Shown piece after piece: positions 36,504 through 45,387 of a stretch of DNA of 64,000 nucleotides. Every line of letters begins with the position of its first letter. Within the stretch, counting starts at the first letter, position 1. Made by a program: the position numbers and the translations under genes. This DNA is from Chondrus crispus (Eukaryota > Rhodophyta > Florideophyceae > Gigartinales > Gigartinaceae): the NCBI RefSeq assembly GCF_000350225.1, contig NW_005178610.1:294837-358836 (forward strand). Reading direction: 5' to 3'. The notes under the pieces are model-generated. The model worked only from the letters and a program-made list of their open reading frames with translations, made no database searches and was not told the origin of the DNA.

Positions 36504-37160
36504 ATGAACATATTCCGACTCGGCGGCGACATGCTGCATGTTGTCTCCATCTTCCTGCTTCTTCTCAAGATCCAAACCTCTCATTCCTGTGCAGGTCTCT
36601 CTCTCAAGACCCAAATTCTCTACATGGTCGTCTTCAGCACCCGCTATCTCGATCTCTTCTTCACAAAACCCTGGCATTCCGCTTTGACTTTCTACAACAC
36701 CATCATGAAGATCCTCTTTCTCTCCTCGTCTGCATACACCATTTATCTCATGCAGAAGCGCTACAAACACACTTACGATAAGGTTCACGACACGTTCCGA
36801 ATTCAATATCTCATCGCCGCTGCCGCCGTGCTTGCGCTCATCTTCCATCTTCGTCTCACTGTGTTTGAGATCCTTTGGGCCTTTTCTGTATTCTTGGAAT
36901 CTGTCGCCATCCTTCCGCAGCTTTTCTTGCTACAGGAAACCGGCGAGGTCGAGAATATCACATCGCATTACATCTTTTGTCTTGGCGGGTATCGGACACT
37001 CTACATTTTCAACTGGGTGTGGAGGTACTTCACAGAGCATCGTAGAAACCAGTGGCTGGCCTGGGGTTGTGGCACTGTTCAGACTCTCATTTACGCCGAC
37101 TTCTTCTATTATTACATCTTAAGTCGGAAGCAGGGAAAGAAGCTCCGTTTGCCTCCATAA
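36504..37160 (+). CDS. ERD2: ER lumen protein-retaining receptor (KDEL receptor, ERD2)
   Basis: 218 residues, the family's normal length, with seven hydrophobic segments. The receptor cycles between Golgi and ER and returns escaped HDEL/KDEL proteins. Hallmarks: MNIFRLGGDMLHVVSIFLLLLKI at the start, CAGLSLKTQILYMVVFSTRYLDLF, the charged YKHTYDKVHDTF loop, VAILPQLFLLQ, and IFNWVWRYFTE near the C-terminus (family FNWIYRYFTE). The C-terminal SRKQGKKLRLPP carries the lysine-rich COPI-type tail. The chosen ATG is 78 codons into a longer open frame, but it matches the invariant family start. It is convergent with the Dus gene, 63 bases apart. Confidence 0.96.
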   Translation: MNIFRLGGDMLHVVSIFLLLLKIQTSHSCAGLSLKTQILYMVVFSTRYLDLFFTKPWHSALTFYNTIMKILFLSSSAYTIYLMQKRYKHTYDKVHDTFRIQYLIAAAAVLALIFHLRLTVFEILWAFSVFLESVAILPQLFLLQETGEVENITSHYIFCLGGYRTLYIFNWVWRYFTEHRRNQWLAWGCGTVQTLIYADFFYYYILSRKQGKKLRLPP

Positions 37161-37223
37161 GCTCAAATTACCCACATCGGTTTTTGGGTTTGTAAACAAA
37201 CAAACATTCCTGTACACATCTGT

Positions 37224-38411
37224 TTAACTGTTGTAATGGTGCGCGACAACATCCAGTACTTCCTCCAAGTACTTCCGTGCATCCCCACTCCCGCTCGACG
37301 CCAATAGGGTTCTCTTCTCTTCCTCCCCAATCGTTGTCGCAAATCCTACGAGCATCTTCATTCGCCCGATCGTCTTCTTGTGGCACTTTGGACTCGAGTC
37401 ATCGTCAATCCTGCCACCGGCGTCAAAGTAGCGCTTGTAAAACTCCGTTTCCATTTCGAAACTCCTCGTTAGTAACCGTCCAGCTGAGCCTGCCCCCGTC
37501 GTAGGGTCACTTCGACGTGCCAATGCTTCCCGTATCTCCCAGAATATCCACGGATTCTTCACGGCCCCTCGTCCAACCATCACATGATCACACCCCGTGC
37601 TTTCAAGCATGAGAATCGCATCTTCGGCGCTTGTCACATCTCCATTCCCCACGACTTCCACAACATTCCCACAAATCTCCTTTGCTCTTCGAATGAAATC
37701 CCAGTCTGCCCTTCCCGCGTACCCCTGCACTTTTGTTCTAGGATGCAACGTGATCATCGTCGCACCTCCCGCCGCTGCAGCCCGTATATTTTCCTCAAAC
37801 AAGTCAGTTGAGTCAAATCCGCTTCTCATTTTTACGCTTATGCGACAGTCCGGCAGTCCTTCCACCGCGTCCACCATAGCCCTTACCACCTCGAAAACCC
37901 CATCTGGCTTCTTCAACAAGCTCGCCCCTGCTCCGCGCCCTGTGACCTTTTTAGACGGACAGCCGCAATTCAGGTCCACTCTCATCGCGCCGAATTCAGT
38001 CGCCAACTCATGCGCCGCCACGCCCATGGCGACGGGATCGCCACCCATGATTTGGGCTGCAATGGGGATGTCTCCCATTTCATTCGCGTCGTACCTGTTA
38101 CGTATGCATCCGCGCACGGCCTGGCGAAGAGGCGAGCAAATTCGGATAAACTCATGCACCGCCTCATCCATTCCGCCTATCGTGCCTATCGCAGCCCGGA
38201 ACTGCTTGTCCGCTAGAACCTCCATTGGGGCTAGAATTAACCGAGTTTGCGCAAAACGACCTGTTTGAGACGTCACAAGCCTTGCCTTGTCTGATTGCAG
38301 CACACACGTGCATGGCCCTGATGGTGAATTTCGACGTCTTGACGACGACTTCAAATCGTTAGTGCAACGCAAAGCGGGAGACGTGGACCATCCGAAACAC
38401 AGTACCACCAT
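37224..38411 (-). CDS. tRNA-dihydrouridine synthase, DusC-like, with N-terminal extension
   Basis: 395 residues. A flavin (FMN) TIM-barrel enzyme that reduces uridine to dihydrouridine in tRNA D-loops. Signatures: LAPMEVLADKQFRAAI near residue 60, catalytic cysteine in VDLNCGCPSKKV, GASLLKKP, SVKMRSGFDS, TLHPRTKVQGYAGRADWDFI, VVGNGDV and GCDHVMVGRGAVKNPWIF. The spacing and the HPRTKVQGY wording are closest to bacterial DusC (U16-type) rather than eukaryotic Dus1-4. The first 60 residues are rich in Ser, Arg, Cys and poor in acids, consistent with an organelle transit peptide, so a plastid or mitochondrial enzyme of bacterial origin is likely. The frame continues upstream only with a TTG; the ATG used is the first one. 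Confidence 0.88.
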   Translation of the reverse strand: MVVLCFGWSTSPALRCTNDLKSSSRRRNSPSGPCTCVLQSDKARLVTSQTGRFAQTRLILAPMEVLADKQFRAAIGTIGGMDEAVHEFIRICSPLRQAVRGCIRNRYDANEMGDIPIAAQIMGGDPVAMGVAAHELATEFGAMRVDLNCGCPSKKVTGRGAGASLLKKPDGVFEVVRAMVDAVEGLPDCRISVKMRSGFDSTDLFEENIRAAAAGGATMITLHPRTKVQGYAGRADWDFIRRAKEICGNVVEVVGNGDVTSAEDAILMLESTGCDHVMVGRGAVKNPWIFWEIREALARRSDPTTGAGSAGRLLTRSFEMETEFYKRYFDAGGRIDDDSSPKCHKKTIGRMKMLVGFATTIGEEEKRTLLASSGSGDARKYLEEVLDVVAHHYNS

Positions 38412-38832
38412 TTCTAGGACATGAATATGCCTGTGTTGATAGGGCGTTGAGAGAAGGGTATATGACGACTCTACACCACGCAAGCGCACTGCTCGCAACT
38501 GCGTCAATTCCTTCCGTTCAAAAGACTCCACATCTGTTTCCCAATTATAGGAGCACAGAGCAGTGGCCAAGATATAGACTACACACTATTGACCTCCGAG
38601 ATTTCGGTTTCTCAACACCGTTCTGCACAATCCGAGACTCTATTTCCCGACTTATCATACTTAAAAATATTGAAGGCCCAAAGAGCTTGCTCTATAGCGT
38701 GTATGCTTTATTCAATGACTATTGTTGCGAATGCTAGCTCATATCGACGGATATCTCTAGTGTCTAGTGACCTAAAAATTCCACTCAATTGAGGTGGTAA
38801 ATTTCCTCAACTGAGGTGATAGCTGATGATGT
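38412..38832. other. spacer between Dus gene and piggyBac remnant
   Basis: The Dus promoter lies at its left. A near-repeat 'caattgaggtggtaaatttcc / tcaactgaggtgatagc' at about 38785-38822 may be the edge of the piggyBac-like element. No gene was seen. Confidence 0.35.
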
Positions 38833-40450
38833 TTATTCATGCTCCTCTAGAAGATGAGTAATAAAGCAGTCTCTCTCTGTCGCTGGACGGTATACCCACA
38901 CTTGTTCACGGTTACTATCTGAGCAAGATGAACAAACATGTGTAGTCTTGTTGACCTTACACACTGTGTCGGGTGGCACCCGACAATTATTCTGCGCTGC
39001 GTACTTAGTTTCCACCCCATCCTGTTTTCGCTTCTTCTTCGTCGGGGTCAGATGAATTCCAACGCCGCTTGTACGCTTGACAGGGGTAACAGACTCTACT
39101 TCACTGCTGACGTGTCGTGAACGACCCCCGACGACATCGTAAGAATTAAAAATAAGTTCGCTATCCAGGTCTTCGTAAAACTCATGCTGCTTCAACCTCT
39201 TCCGATTCCCCCATTCACCCTCATATAGTCTCTACGCATCCACGATAACGATTCCCAGTACACTGTTATTAACCCTCACAGACCAGTCCAACGTCCGCAA
39301 TTTTCTTTCAAACATCAAGTCATCCTGTCTACATCGGTTATGTTGATCGATAGAAGCGCAAGAGCTATAATAATTCTCAACAACCTCAGGCTGGTCTATT
39401 TCAAGCTGGACACGCTCAGGACCATGATCCATCTGACGCCAACGCGTGCGGGAATATGGCGTTCCAATCAAGCTTGATCCTGTGTTCGCAACAAAATAGC
39501 GACGCTCACGATCTACCCAGACCAATTCCATAAGATCCGGAACCCCATCACCATTCTTGCGTATGACAAAATGCCACTTGCCTCTCTGCGTGAACTCAAC
39601 AGACGACAAATATTGCAAAGGAAACCGAGTCGTAGAAGTCTTGACACCCCCAATAAAGCGTAATCCAATCTTCACCATTTCGTCTGCGGCCTCCACACTT
39701 GTGAAGTATGAGTCAGCACACACAATTCGATTCGTCCCAGCCCACGGCCCCACAGTACGACGGAGTACGTCCGTACCGTGTAACATATCTCCCTCATATG
39801 TCCTTGTAGCCTGGTCCTGTGCTGTTGATACCAGTTCCAAATGCAACATTATTCCACTTCTACCACACGCGCTGTCCTGAATTTCACATCCGTTCTCAGG
39901 CTTGCGATCAATTTCCATATAATTTGGCAGCCCTATATCTATCCAATTTCCCCCGAGTCCATACCATCTGGAAATGGACTCATCAACGCAGAGAATCTCG
40001 GATGGCGTAACGTTTTGAATTGGATGCTTTGTTAAAAGCGTCAACAAAGTCTTGCACTAATGCCCATCTGTACCGAACGGAACTCATGATACCTTGTTTC
40101 AGGGGCTGTTTGCTGTAATTCGCATGTGTCCAGAGCGTCAGGAAGCGGTCACGACTCATTCCCGTTCTCTCCCCAAAATTCGGAGGAGGTAACAGGGCGT
40201 TGCGGCCGGTCTTCTTCCCCAAGTCCCGCTTCTTCCCGAATTCGAATCGTGTTATCAGAATGAGTATTCCGAAAAACTTTAACATCTCACCAGCTGTTGT
40301 TACCTGCTTTTGGCATTCTCGAGGCTTCCATTTGTCGATATGACAATTTGTGGCAAGTTCTCCATGGGAAACATGCACAAAAAATAGTCTAACAAGTTGC
40401 GTTTGGATGTCAATCCATTCTCGCTTATGAAATCTCCGCTGTAGGATTTA
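38833..40450 (-). pseudogene. piggyBac-like transposase (DDE_Tnp_1_7), disrupted
   Basis: Three collinear blocks make one transposase when read in order on the minus strand. N-terminal block (to about 40340): LLDYFLCMFPMENLPQIVI, the family's MFP...L..I..TN text. Middle block (40345-40030): KWKPRECQKQ, then FFGILILITRFEFGKK. Catalytic block (40047-39235): the three aspartates sit in CVDESISRWYG, VCADSYFTS and CASIDQHNRCRQD. C-terminal block (to 38833): a Cys-rich finger (C-X7-C...CSSC). Breaks: a frameshift at about 40330, another at about 40030, and an in-frame TAG at 39232-39234 where a Tyr would be expected. The N-terminus is cut off by the LTR of element A at 40537. It is a dead copy. Confidence 0.82.
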
Positions 40451-40536
40451 ACCTTCCATGGACGGCTTGGCACGCGCCCACCTATGGGGACCGTGACTTC
40501 TTGAGGATACCATTGTGTCCCATGTGCTGTAATAAC

Positions 40537-41129
40537 TGTGGTACAACTCCACACCGCGACCCCCGGCGGGAAATGAGAACCGCCGAGACGGGCGGTTACT
40601 ACTGTAGTAATCGTGCACGCGCCCTCTGCGAGCACAGTAGTACCTCCACGGCGTACACGTGACACAACCGTTGGCGCCGGTCGTGGCCACGGGCACACGT
40701 GTGCGACCCATCCGGTAAGTAATTAGCAATTAGTGGTTAATGGCACAAATTAGCCAATTTAGTACAGTAGCTGGTATACAGTATGTAACAGCTACTGTAG
40801 CGGGACAGGTGTCCTGGCGTCCCACTTAGGGGTTAAGACCAGGGGCACCTGCCCCGTTCCAGTAAACGGGGGCAGACTCGCCTCCCTTCCCTTTACGGCT
40901 TTTTGCTAACTCCGTCCGGTTTTACCTCTAAGTCTCAGGCTTCTAACCCGTGACCGGCCGTCCGGATCTAACACCACCGACCGGCTGCGCGTCACCGGCC
41001 ACGTGAGCCTTCCCTCTTTTCGAGTCCTTCCGTACGGTTTGCGCTCGCGTGGGTTACCCAGCGGCGCGCGCTCCCTTACCTCTAACCCCCCTCGTTCCGA
41101 GTGGTCGGGACGAAGGTAGTTATACCACA
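40537..41129 (+). repeat. 5' LTR of truncated chromovirus A (593 bp)
   Basis: It begins TGTGGTACAA and ends TTATACCACA, and is followed after three bases by the same primer-binding sequence as in element B. Internally it shares the arrangement 'gtacagtagctgg...acagtatgtaacagctactgtag' with element B's LTR read on the opposite strand, which sets its orientation as plus. The two LTRs are otherwise strongly diverged, so A and B are different families of one lineage. No 3' LTR partner is found in the window. Confidence 0.8.
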
Positions 41130-41132
41130 TTT

Positions 41133-41150
41133 TGGTACTCTTGTGGAGGG
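41133..41150 (+). other. primer-binding site of element A
   Basis: tggtactcttgtggaggg starts three bases after the LTR end. It is identical to the element B site (53944-53961, minus strand). The TGG start is complementary to the CCA end of a tRNA. Confidence 0.75.
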
Positions 41151-41256
41151 GATAACTACAGAGGTTGAGCCCGCACTGGATCGCCAGCGCGAGCCACTAC
41201 CGATCGGATTGAAAGAGGTCGAAAATCACCGCGTCGATCGCCAGTGATCATCGACG

Positions 41257-41952
41257 ATGAACCGTGCGGATCCCGCCGGAGAAGATACCGCCTCCGGGCG
41301 AGCAAGTACCCGCAGTGGCAGAGGCGCACAGCGCCCCCGGATCGACAATCCGGAAGCCCTGCTACGCCCGCCGTCTACCAGGGGCCAGAAGACCCCTTCC
41401 GTTTCGGACACCACCGCCGGGCTACCGGCTGGTGGGGGGAACCGCGTACAAGTACTGTACGACGCGTTAATCCCGCGACTACAAACCTGGATGGAGGATT
41501 TCCTCGCTGAGGAACTACCTCAGGTCGTCCAGGTTTGCCTCGACCGAACGGCACCAAGACTGGTGGCGGAGCATGCGGACACCGCGCTCCGCGCCCTGCT
41601 GGACGAGAAGATCGCCCCCCTCGTACGCGACGAGGTGGTGGCAGCGCTCGCCGCGGAGGAGGACGAATCTCCGACCGCATTGGCTCTAAAGGGAGCTATT
41701 GGCTCCGCCGTGGCCATTCGTCTGGCCACGACATTCACCGAAACGGGAGGCGCGGTACCGCCGCCGGCGCCGCGCCGTGAAACCGTTCCGGGCTCAAGCT
41801 TTAATATCGCTGATCCGATCGGCGCCGTACCCGGGATTGATAGGATGGACCCTCACCCGGAGGGCAGAGCCATCTATCTCCCAACCGTTCACGGTGCTAC
41901 AGGGAGGACCACAGAAAATGTCCTCCCCATACTCGCCGGTACGGGCGACCCC
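41257..41952 (+). pseudogene. gag: truncated gag of chromovirus A
   Basis: About 232 codons of gag, clearly homologous to the first 230 residues of element B gag: NPEALLR versus NPESLLR, PRLQTWMEDFLAEELP versus PRMQTWLEEALVKEVP, LRALLDEKIAPLVRDEVVAAL, and the DPHPEGRAIYLP motif versus APHPE...PPIYLP. The frame runs straight into element B's LTR, where it stops 57 bases later, so the nucleocapsid zinc knuckle and everything downstream is missing. The remainder of A is not found beyond element B, so the 3' part was deleted rather than just displaced. Structural gag proteins package the element RNA. Confidence 0.85.
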
Positions 41953-42552
41953 TGTGGTACAACCGTAGGGACGCTAAACCGTAAACGGAAAAGGACAGGC
42001 TGTACCTAAAATGAGGGAGCTTGGGGGACCGCTACACTGGAGCGTCAGGTAGAATAATCCGGAACGGTAGGAAGCACAGGACAAGGGAGGTACACCGCAC
42101 TGGACACGGGCAGTCGTACTGGGGTGTAGAGCAGTACGACCGGTGGCGAGCTGGAAACCTGAGGGACTTACTTAACCGTACGGTAAAGGACTAGGGTAGG
42201 AAGTAAGGGGAGGCGTGCTTGCCTCGGTTTACCTCCAGCCCGGTGCCCCCCTATCTTATACCCCCTAGTAGGGCGGTGGCACCGGACGGACTACAGTAGC
42301 TGTACATACTGTAGCCAGCTTACTGTAGCTTACGGTAACTAAAAATGACTACTGTACTAACCCACCGATCGGTCGCGCACCACGTGTACACCTGCACTAG
42401 CTGGTGCCACTAACTACACGTGGACTCCCACGTGGCCACATCTACACGTGCTGGCCACGTATGCACCGTATCGGTTAACATCTTACTACTGTACTTGGCG
42501 AGGCCTCTGGCGCCCGCCTAGTGCAGTAGCGCCACTTGGCAATTGTACCACA
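41953..42552 (-). repeat. 3' LTR of chromovirus B (600 bp)
   Basis: The ends are perfect 10-base inverted repeats, TGTGGTACAA and TTGTACCACA. It differs from the other LTR only at 42095 (C versus T) and 42109 (G versus C). It is rich in TACTGTA/TACAGTA and CACGTG-like motifs (about 42295-42480). Confidence 0.97.
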
Positions 42553-42565
42553 AACCCCCCTTCTT
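42553..42565 (-). other. polypurine tract of chromovirus B
   Basis: On the minus strand, aagaaggggggtt directly abuts the 3' LTR, as expected of the plus-strand primer for reverse transcription. Confidence 0.75.
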
Positions 42566-42567
42566 AA

Positions 42568-45387
42568 ATGACGGCACGTCCTCGTGCCGTCCGTTCGGGT
42601 TCCGTATCTCCCCTGCAAGCCGTCCCGACGACCGTGCTTGGCACGACTATTCCGTTATCGGTATCTGCTGCCGCCTTCCTGGCCGACGACCGCACCGCGT
42701 TGACTCCTTTCGTAATGGGCAAGCGCCGGCGCCCCGGTCGAACAGCTCGGCGGTCTTTCGCTCGGCTATATAAGCCGGGCGAGGATTCCCATGCGGTCAA
42801 GACTCTGGCTCCCCCATGCGATCGACCCTCACCCGTACTAACCACATCTCTTCCCAACCAGACGGTACGAGCGACTTCCACGACTTCTTCTGTCCCTATT
42901 ATCTCACCGATGTCGGAACAGGTGAATAACCCGACGGTACCGGCGGTGGATCCGCCGGCGGTACGGTCGAGGGCTGAGGCGACACCGCCCCGCTCTCCCC
43001 TACTGAGACCGCTGCGGAGTATCCCCGTACCGCGTCTCCCGTCGCTCGCCCGAGCGGTGAGTCGGTTGAGAGCAGCAACGGTAACACCGGCCTCTCCTGA
43101 CCCGCTCGAAAGGGCGGACCGTTCAACGGTGATCAGAAGGCCCCGGAGGAACCGCGGTGTGCGAGCCAATCGATCAATGAGCCTACGAGAGGTGGCCCGC
43201 CGCGCGTTCCCTGGTCAAGAACTTGACCACCGCTGGCGGCGCACGGGGCGGCCATCTGCTGCTCCGGAGCCCCCGCTAACTGTCGCGGAATACAGTAGGC
43301 TTGCCCATCGGTACCTCGACGCGGCGCGCTTCGCGGCGATCCCCGTTCAACGTGGGGCCCGCAGCCGGTCGGCGAAACGCCACGGGGGTCAGCGGACCCA
43401 AGGCGAGGCCTGGATCGACCGCTGGCGCCATTCGCCGTGTCGGGTTTTGGCGGACCCGGGGAGTGACATCATGTATGTCCGCTGCCCCGAGGAGGTGGCG
43501 TACCACAACGCCCTGTTGCCGTTGCTCGCCTGGTTCGGCCGGGCGGACCAAGCGGTCCCCCATGCTCGGTTGGTGGCCTTCCCCCGCCCGCTATGGGGTT
43601 GGTACAGCGTCGCCAACCGTCGCAGGTGGGGCGAGGACGCCGCACGTGAGAGCCGCCTCCGTTGGCGAGGTACGGATTTCTTCTTCCACCTCTGGCACTG
43701 CACGGAATTCTTCTCCGTGCCAGTCCAAGCGCGGTCGAAGCTCTATCCGCACCTGCCCACCGACTGGTCCGATTTTGAGGCGCCCGAGCACCTCTGCGTG
43801 CCGACGCCCAGTGTGATGGCGTACGTCGCCTCACGGTGGTTGTCGGGCTCTCGGACCGCGGTGGATAACCAGCAGCGAGCGCTGGTCCGTGCCATCACGC
43901 TGTCGGAGTGGGCAGCTCTCGTGCTCCACTGCTTCTTCCGTGCGGTGTGTGAGGGGATGCCGTTCTTCACGCGCTGTCCCGACCCGCGTCTGGACGCGCG
44001 CCGGCATCAACCCTGCCCGGGCGTGCTGTTCCGCCTGCAACCGTCTTTGGTTGCATTGATCCGATCGGTGGGGATAGCCGCGTTGGTCGAAGGTTCCCCA
44101 TTCGATGCCGACTACACCGACCAGCTCTTGGAATTCACCCTTCACCGGCCGTGGAGGGACGACGCAGACTTTATCTGGTACGATTACCGTACTGGAGTCA
44201 TCCCTCACATGCCTCGGCGTGGGGAGGAAGAACCGGAGGGTCCTCATGAAGACCCCAACCAGTCGGTCATACCGGGGTCACCAGGACTCCCTCTCGAGGA
44301 GGCCCCCACGGCGACACCCGCTCAAGCGGAGCTGCCGGGGGTAGCGTACCTCAACGGACTTGGAAGGGAGTGGGGCTCAATGGGTCCCGCTCCCCCGCAG
44401 GAGACCGTACGGAATTTACCCCAGCCCCCCACCTCGGTGGTAGTCGAGGCGTGCCCCCTTGGGTCGGCCTACAGGGCCACGGGGGTGGACGAAGAAATGG
44501 AGAGGCCCCCGCCGCTCCCGCTGGGCTCGGTGGAGGTCGTCGAGATGGCCGACGAGACCCCCTTGGGGGCTGGTGAGGCTCCCAAGTTACCACTCGCCGG
44601 GGTGACCGGGCCGGAATCTCCGTCTTGGAAGACAGAGACTCCGCCGCCTTCGCCGGATAGCCGTCCTCCGCTCCGGCCCCCGCCAGTTCACAGCGTGGCG
44701 GCGGCGTTGGCGCCGTATTTGGGTTCCCCGAGCGACAGTTCATCGGCTGCGCGGACCTCCCGACTTGGGGTCGGAGCGCGCACGCCCATGCGCGACCGAT
44801 GGGCCAGCGCGGGGCCTCTGCCAGCGCGCTCACCCTTGTCGAGGGAGGACCAGGATCCGAAACGGTTTACGCCGGTCGTGGGCGGGGCGGAGCCTTCGCC
44901 GGCCGCCTTGTCCTCTTCCGCGACGAGCGAGAGTCCGATACGGTCCCGACCAGCAGCGGGCGGGTCATCCCAGCCCATGCCGACATCACCCGCCGGGTTT
45001 CGTCCCGAGGCAGAAGCAGGTGCCTTCGCGGTTCTACAGTACGCATGTTCGTACGAGAACCTCGAGGTGCCTTCAACCGTGACGGATGCGCTCGTGGCCG
45101 CTCGCTCGTGGATCCACGCCTTGCGCCAACGTGACGCAGAGCTTGCCGAGGCGCGCCGTCAGCTCTCCATTTTGGAGAGCGAGGCTGCAGAGGGTGCGAC
45201 CCTCGTCCGGACAGCTGCGTCAACAATTGACGAGCTCGGTCGAGTCTTCTCCGGGCGCCGCAAGCGCAGGGCTGAGATGCCACCTGCGCCAGGTTTCACC
45301 AACCGGTCTTCTGGGGCGAGCATGGCGGGGCGCCCCGACAGTTTGACCGAGGGCGTCCACTCGCCCAAACGCGCGAGGCTCGAATAG
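42568..45387 (+). CDS. 939-codon antisense open frame inside chromovirus B, function unknown
   Basis: Not recognised. It lies on the strand opposite gag-pol, between the 3' LTR and the 3' spacer, and begins with an ATG 16 bases inside the LTR. Residues about 1-200 are basic, Arg/Ser/Pro rich and disordered. About 205-565 looks globular, with many Trp, Arg, Phe and His (AYHNALLPLLAWFGRADQ, DFFFHLWHCTEFFSVPV, DFIWYDYRTGVIPHMP). About 565-845 is proline-rich and acidic-to-neutral. About 850-905 is a predicted coiled coil (VAARSWIHALRQRDAELAEARRQL). Two basic clusters near the end (GRRKRRAE, PKRARLE) could be nuclear-import signals. No membrane segment, so it is not an envelope. An antisense transcript could start in the LTR. 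Confidence 0.7.
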   Translation: MTARPRAVRSGSVSPLQAVPTTVLGTTIPLSVSAAAFLADDRTALTPFVMGKRRRPGRTARRSFARLYKPGEDSHAVKTLAPPCDRPSPVLTTSLPNQTVRATSTTSSVPIISPMSEQVNNPTVPAVDPPAVRSRAEATPPRSPLLRPLRSIPVPRLPSLARAVSRLRAATVTPASPDPLERADRSTVIRRPRRNRGVRANRSMSLREVARRAFPGQELDHRWRRTGRPSAAPEPPLTVAEYSRLAHRYLDAARFAAIPVQRGARSRSAKRHGGQRTQGEAWIDRWRHSPCRVLADPGSDIMYVRCPEEVAYHNALLPLLAWFGRADQAVPHARLVAFPRPLWGWYSVANRRRWGEDAARESRLRWRGTDFFFHLWHCTEFFSVPVQARSKLYPHLPTDWSDFEAPEHLCVPTPSVMAYVASRWLSGSRTAVDNQQRALVRAITLSEWAALVLHCFFRAVCEGMPFFTRCPDPRLDARRHQPCPGVLFRLQPSLVALIRSVGIAALVEGSPFDADYTDQLLEFTLHRPWRDDADFIWYDYRTGVIPHMPRRGEEEPEGPHEDPNQSVIPGSPGLPLEEAPTATPAQAELPGVAYLNGLGREWGSMGPAPPQETVRNLPQPPTSVVVEACPLGSAYRATGVDEEMERPPPLPLGSVEVVEMADETPLGAGEAPKLPLAGVTGPESPSWKTETPPPSPDSRPPLRPPPVHSVAAALAPYLGSPSDSSSAARTSRLGVGARTPMRDRWASAGPLPARSPLSREDQDPKRFTPVVGGAEPSPAALSSSATSESPIRSRPAAGGSSQPMPTSPAGFRPEAEAGAFAVLQYACSYENLEVPSTVTDALVAARSWIHALRQRDAELAEARRQLSILESEAAEGATLVRTAASTIDELGRVFSGRRKRRAEMPPAPGFTNRSSGASMAGRPDSLTEGVHSPKRARLE

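Noticed and set aside
40451-40698. Upstream continuation of the piggyBac N-terminal frame
   Set aside because: From 40537 rightward the sequence is the LTR of element A, so translation there is meaningless for the transposase.
41953-42009. Continuation of element A gag into the LTR as coding
   Set aside because: The last 19 codons lie in element B's LTR and also occur in the other LTR (to 54022). It is readthrough into a later insertion.
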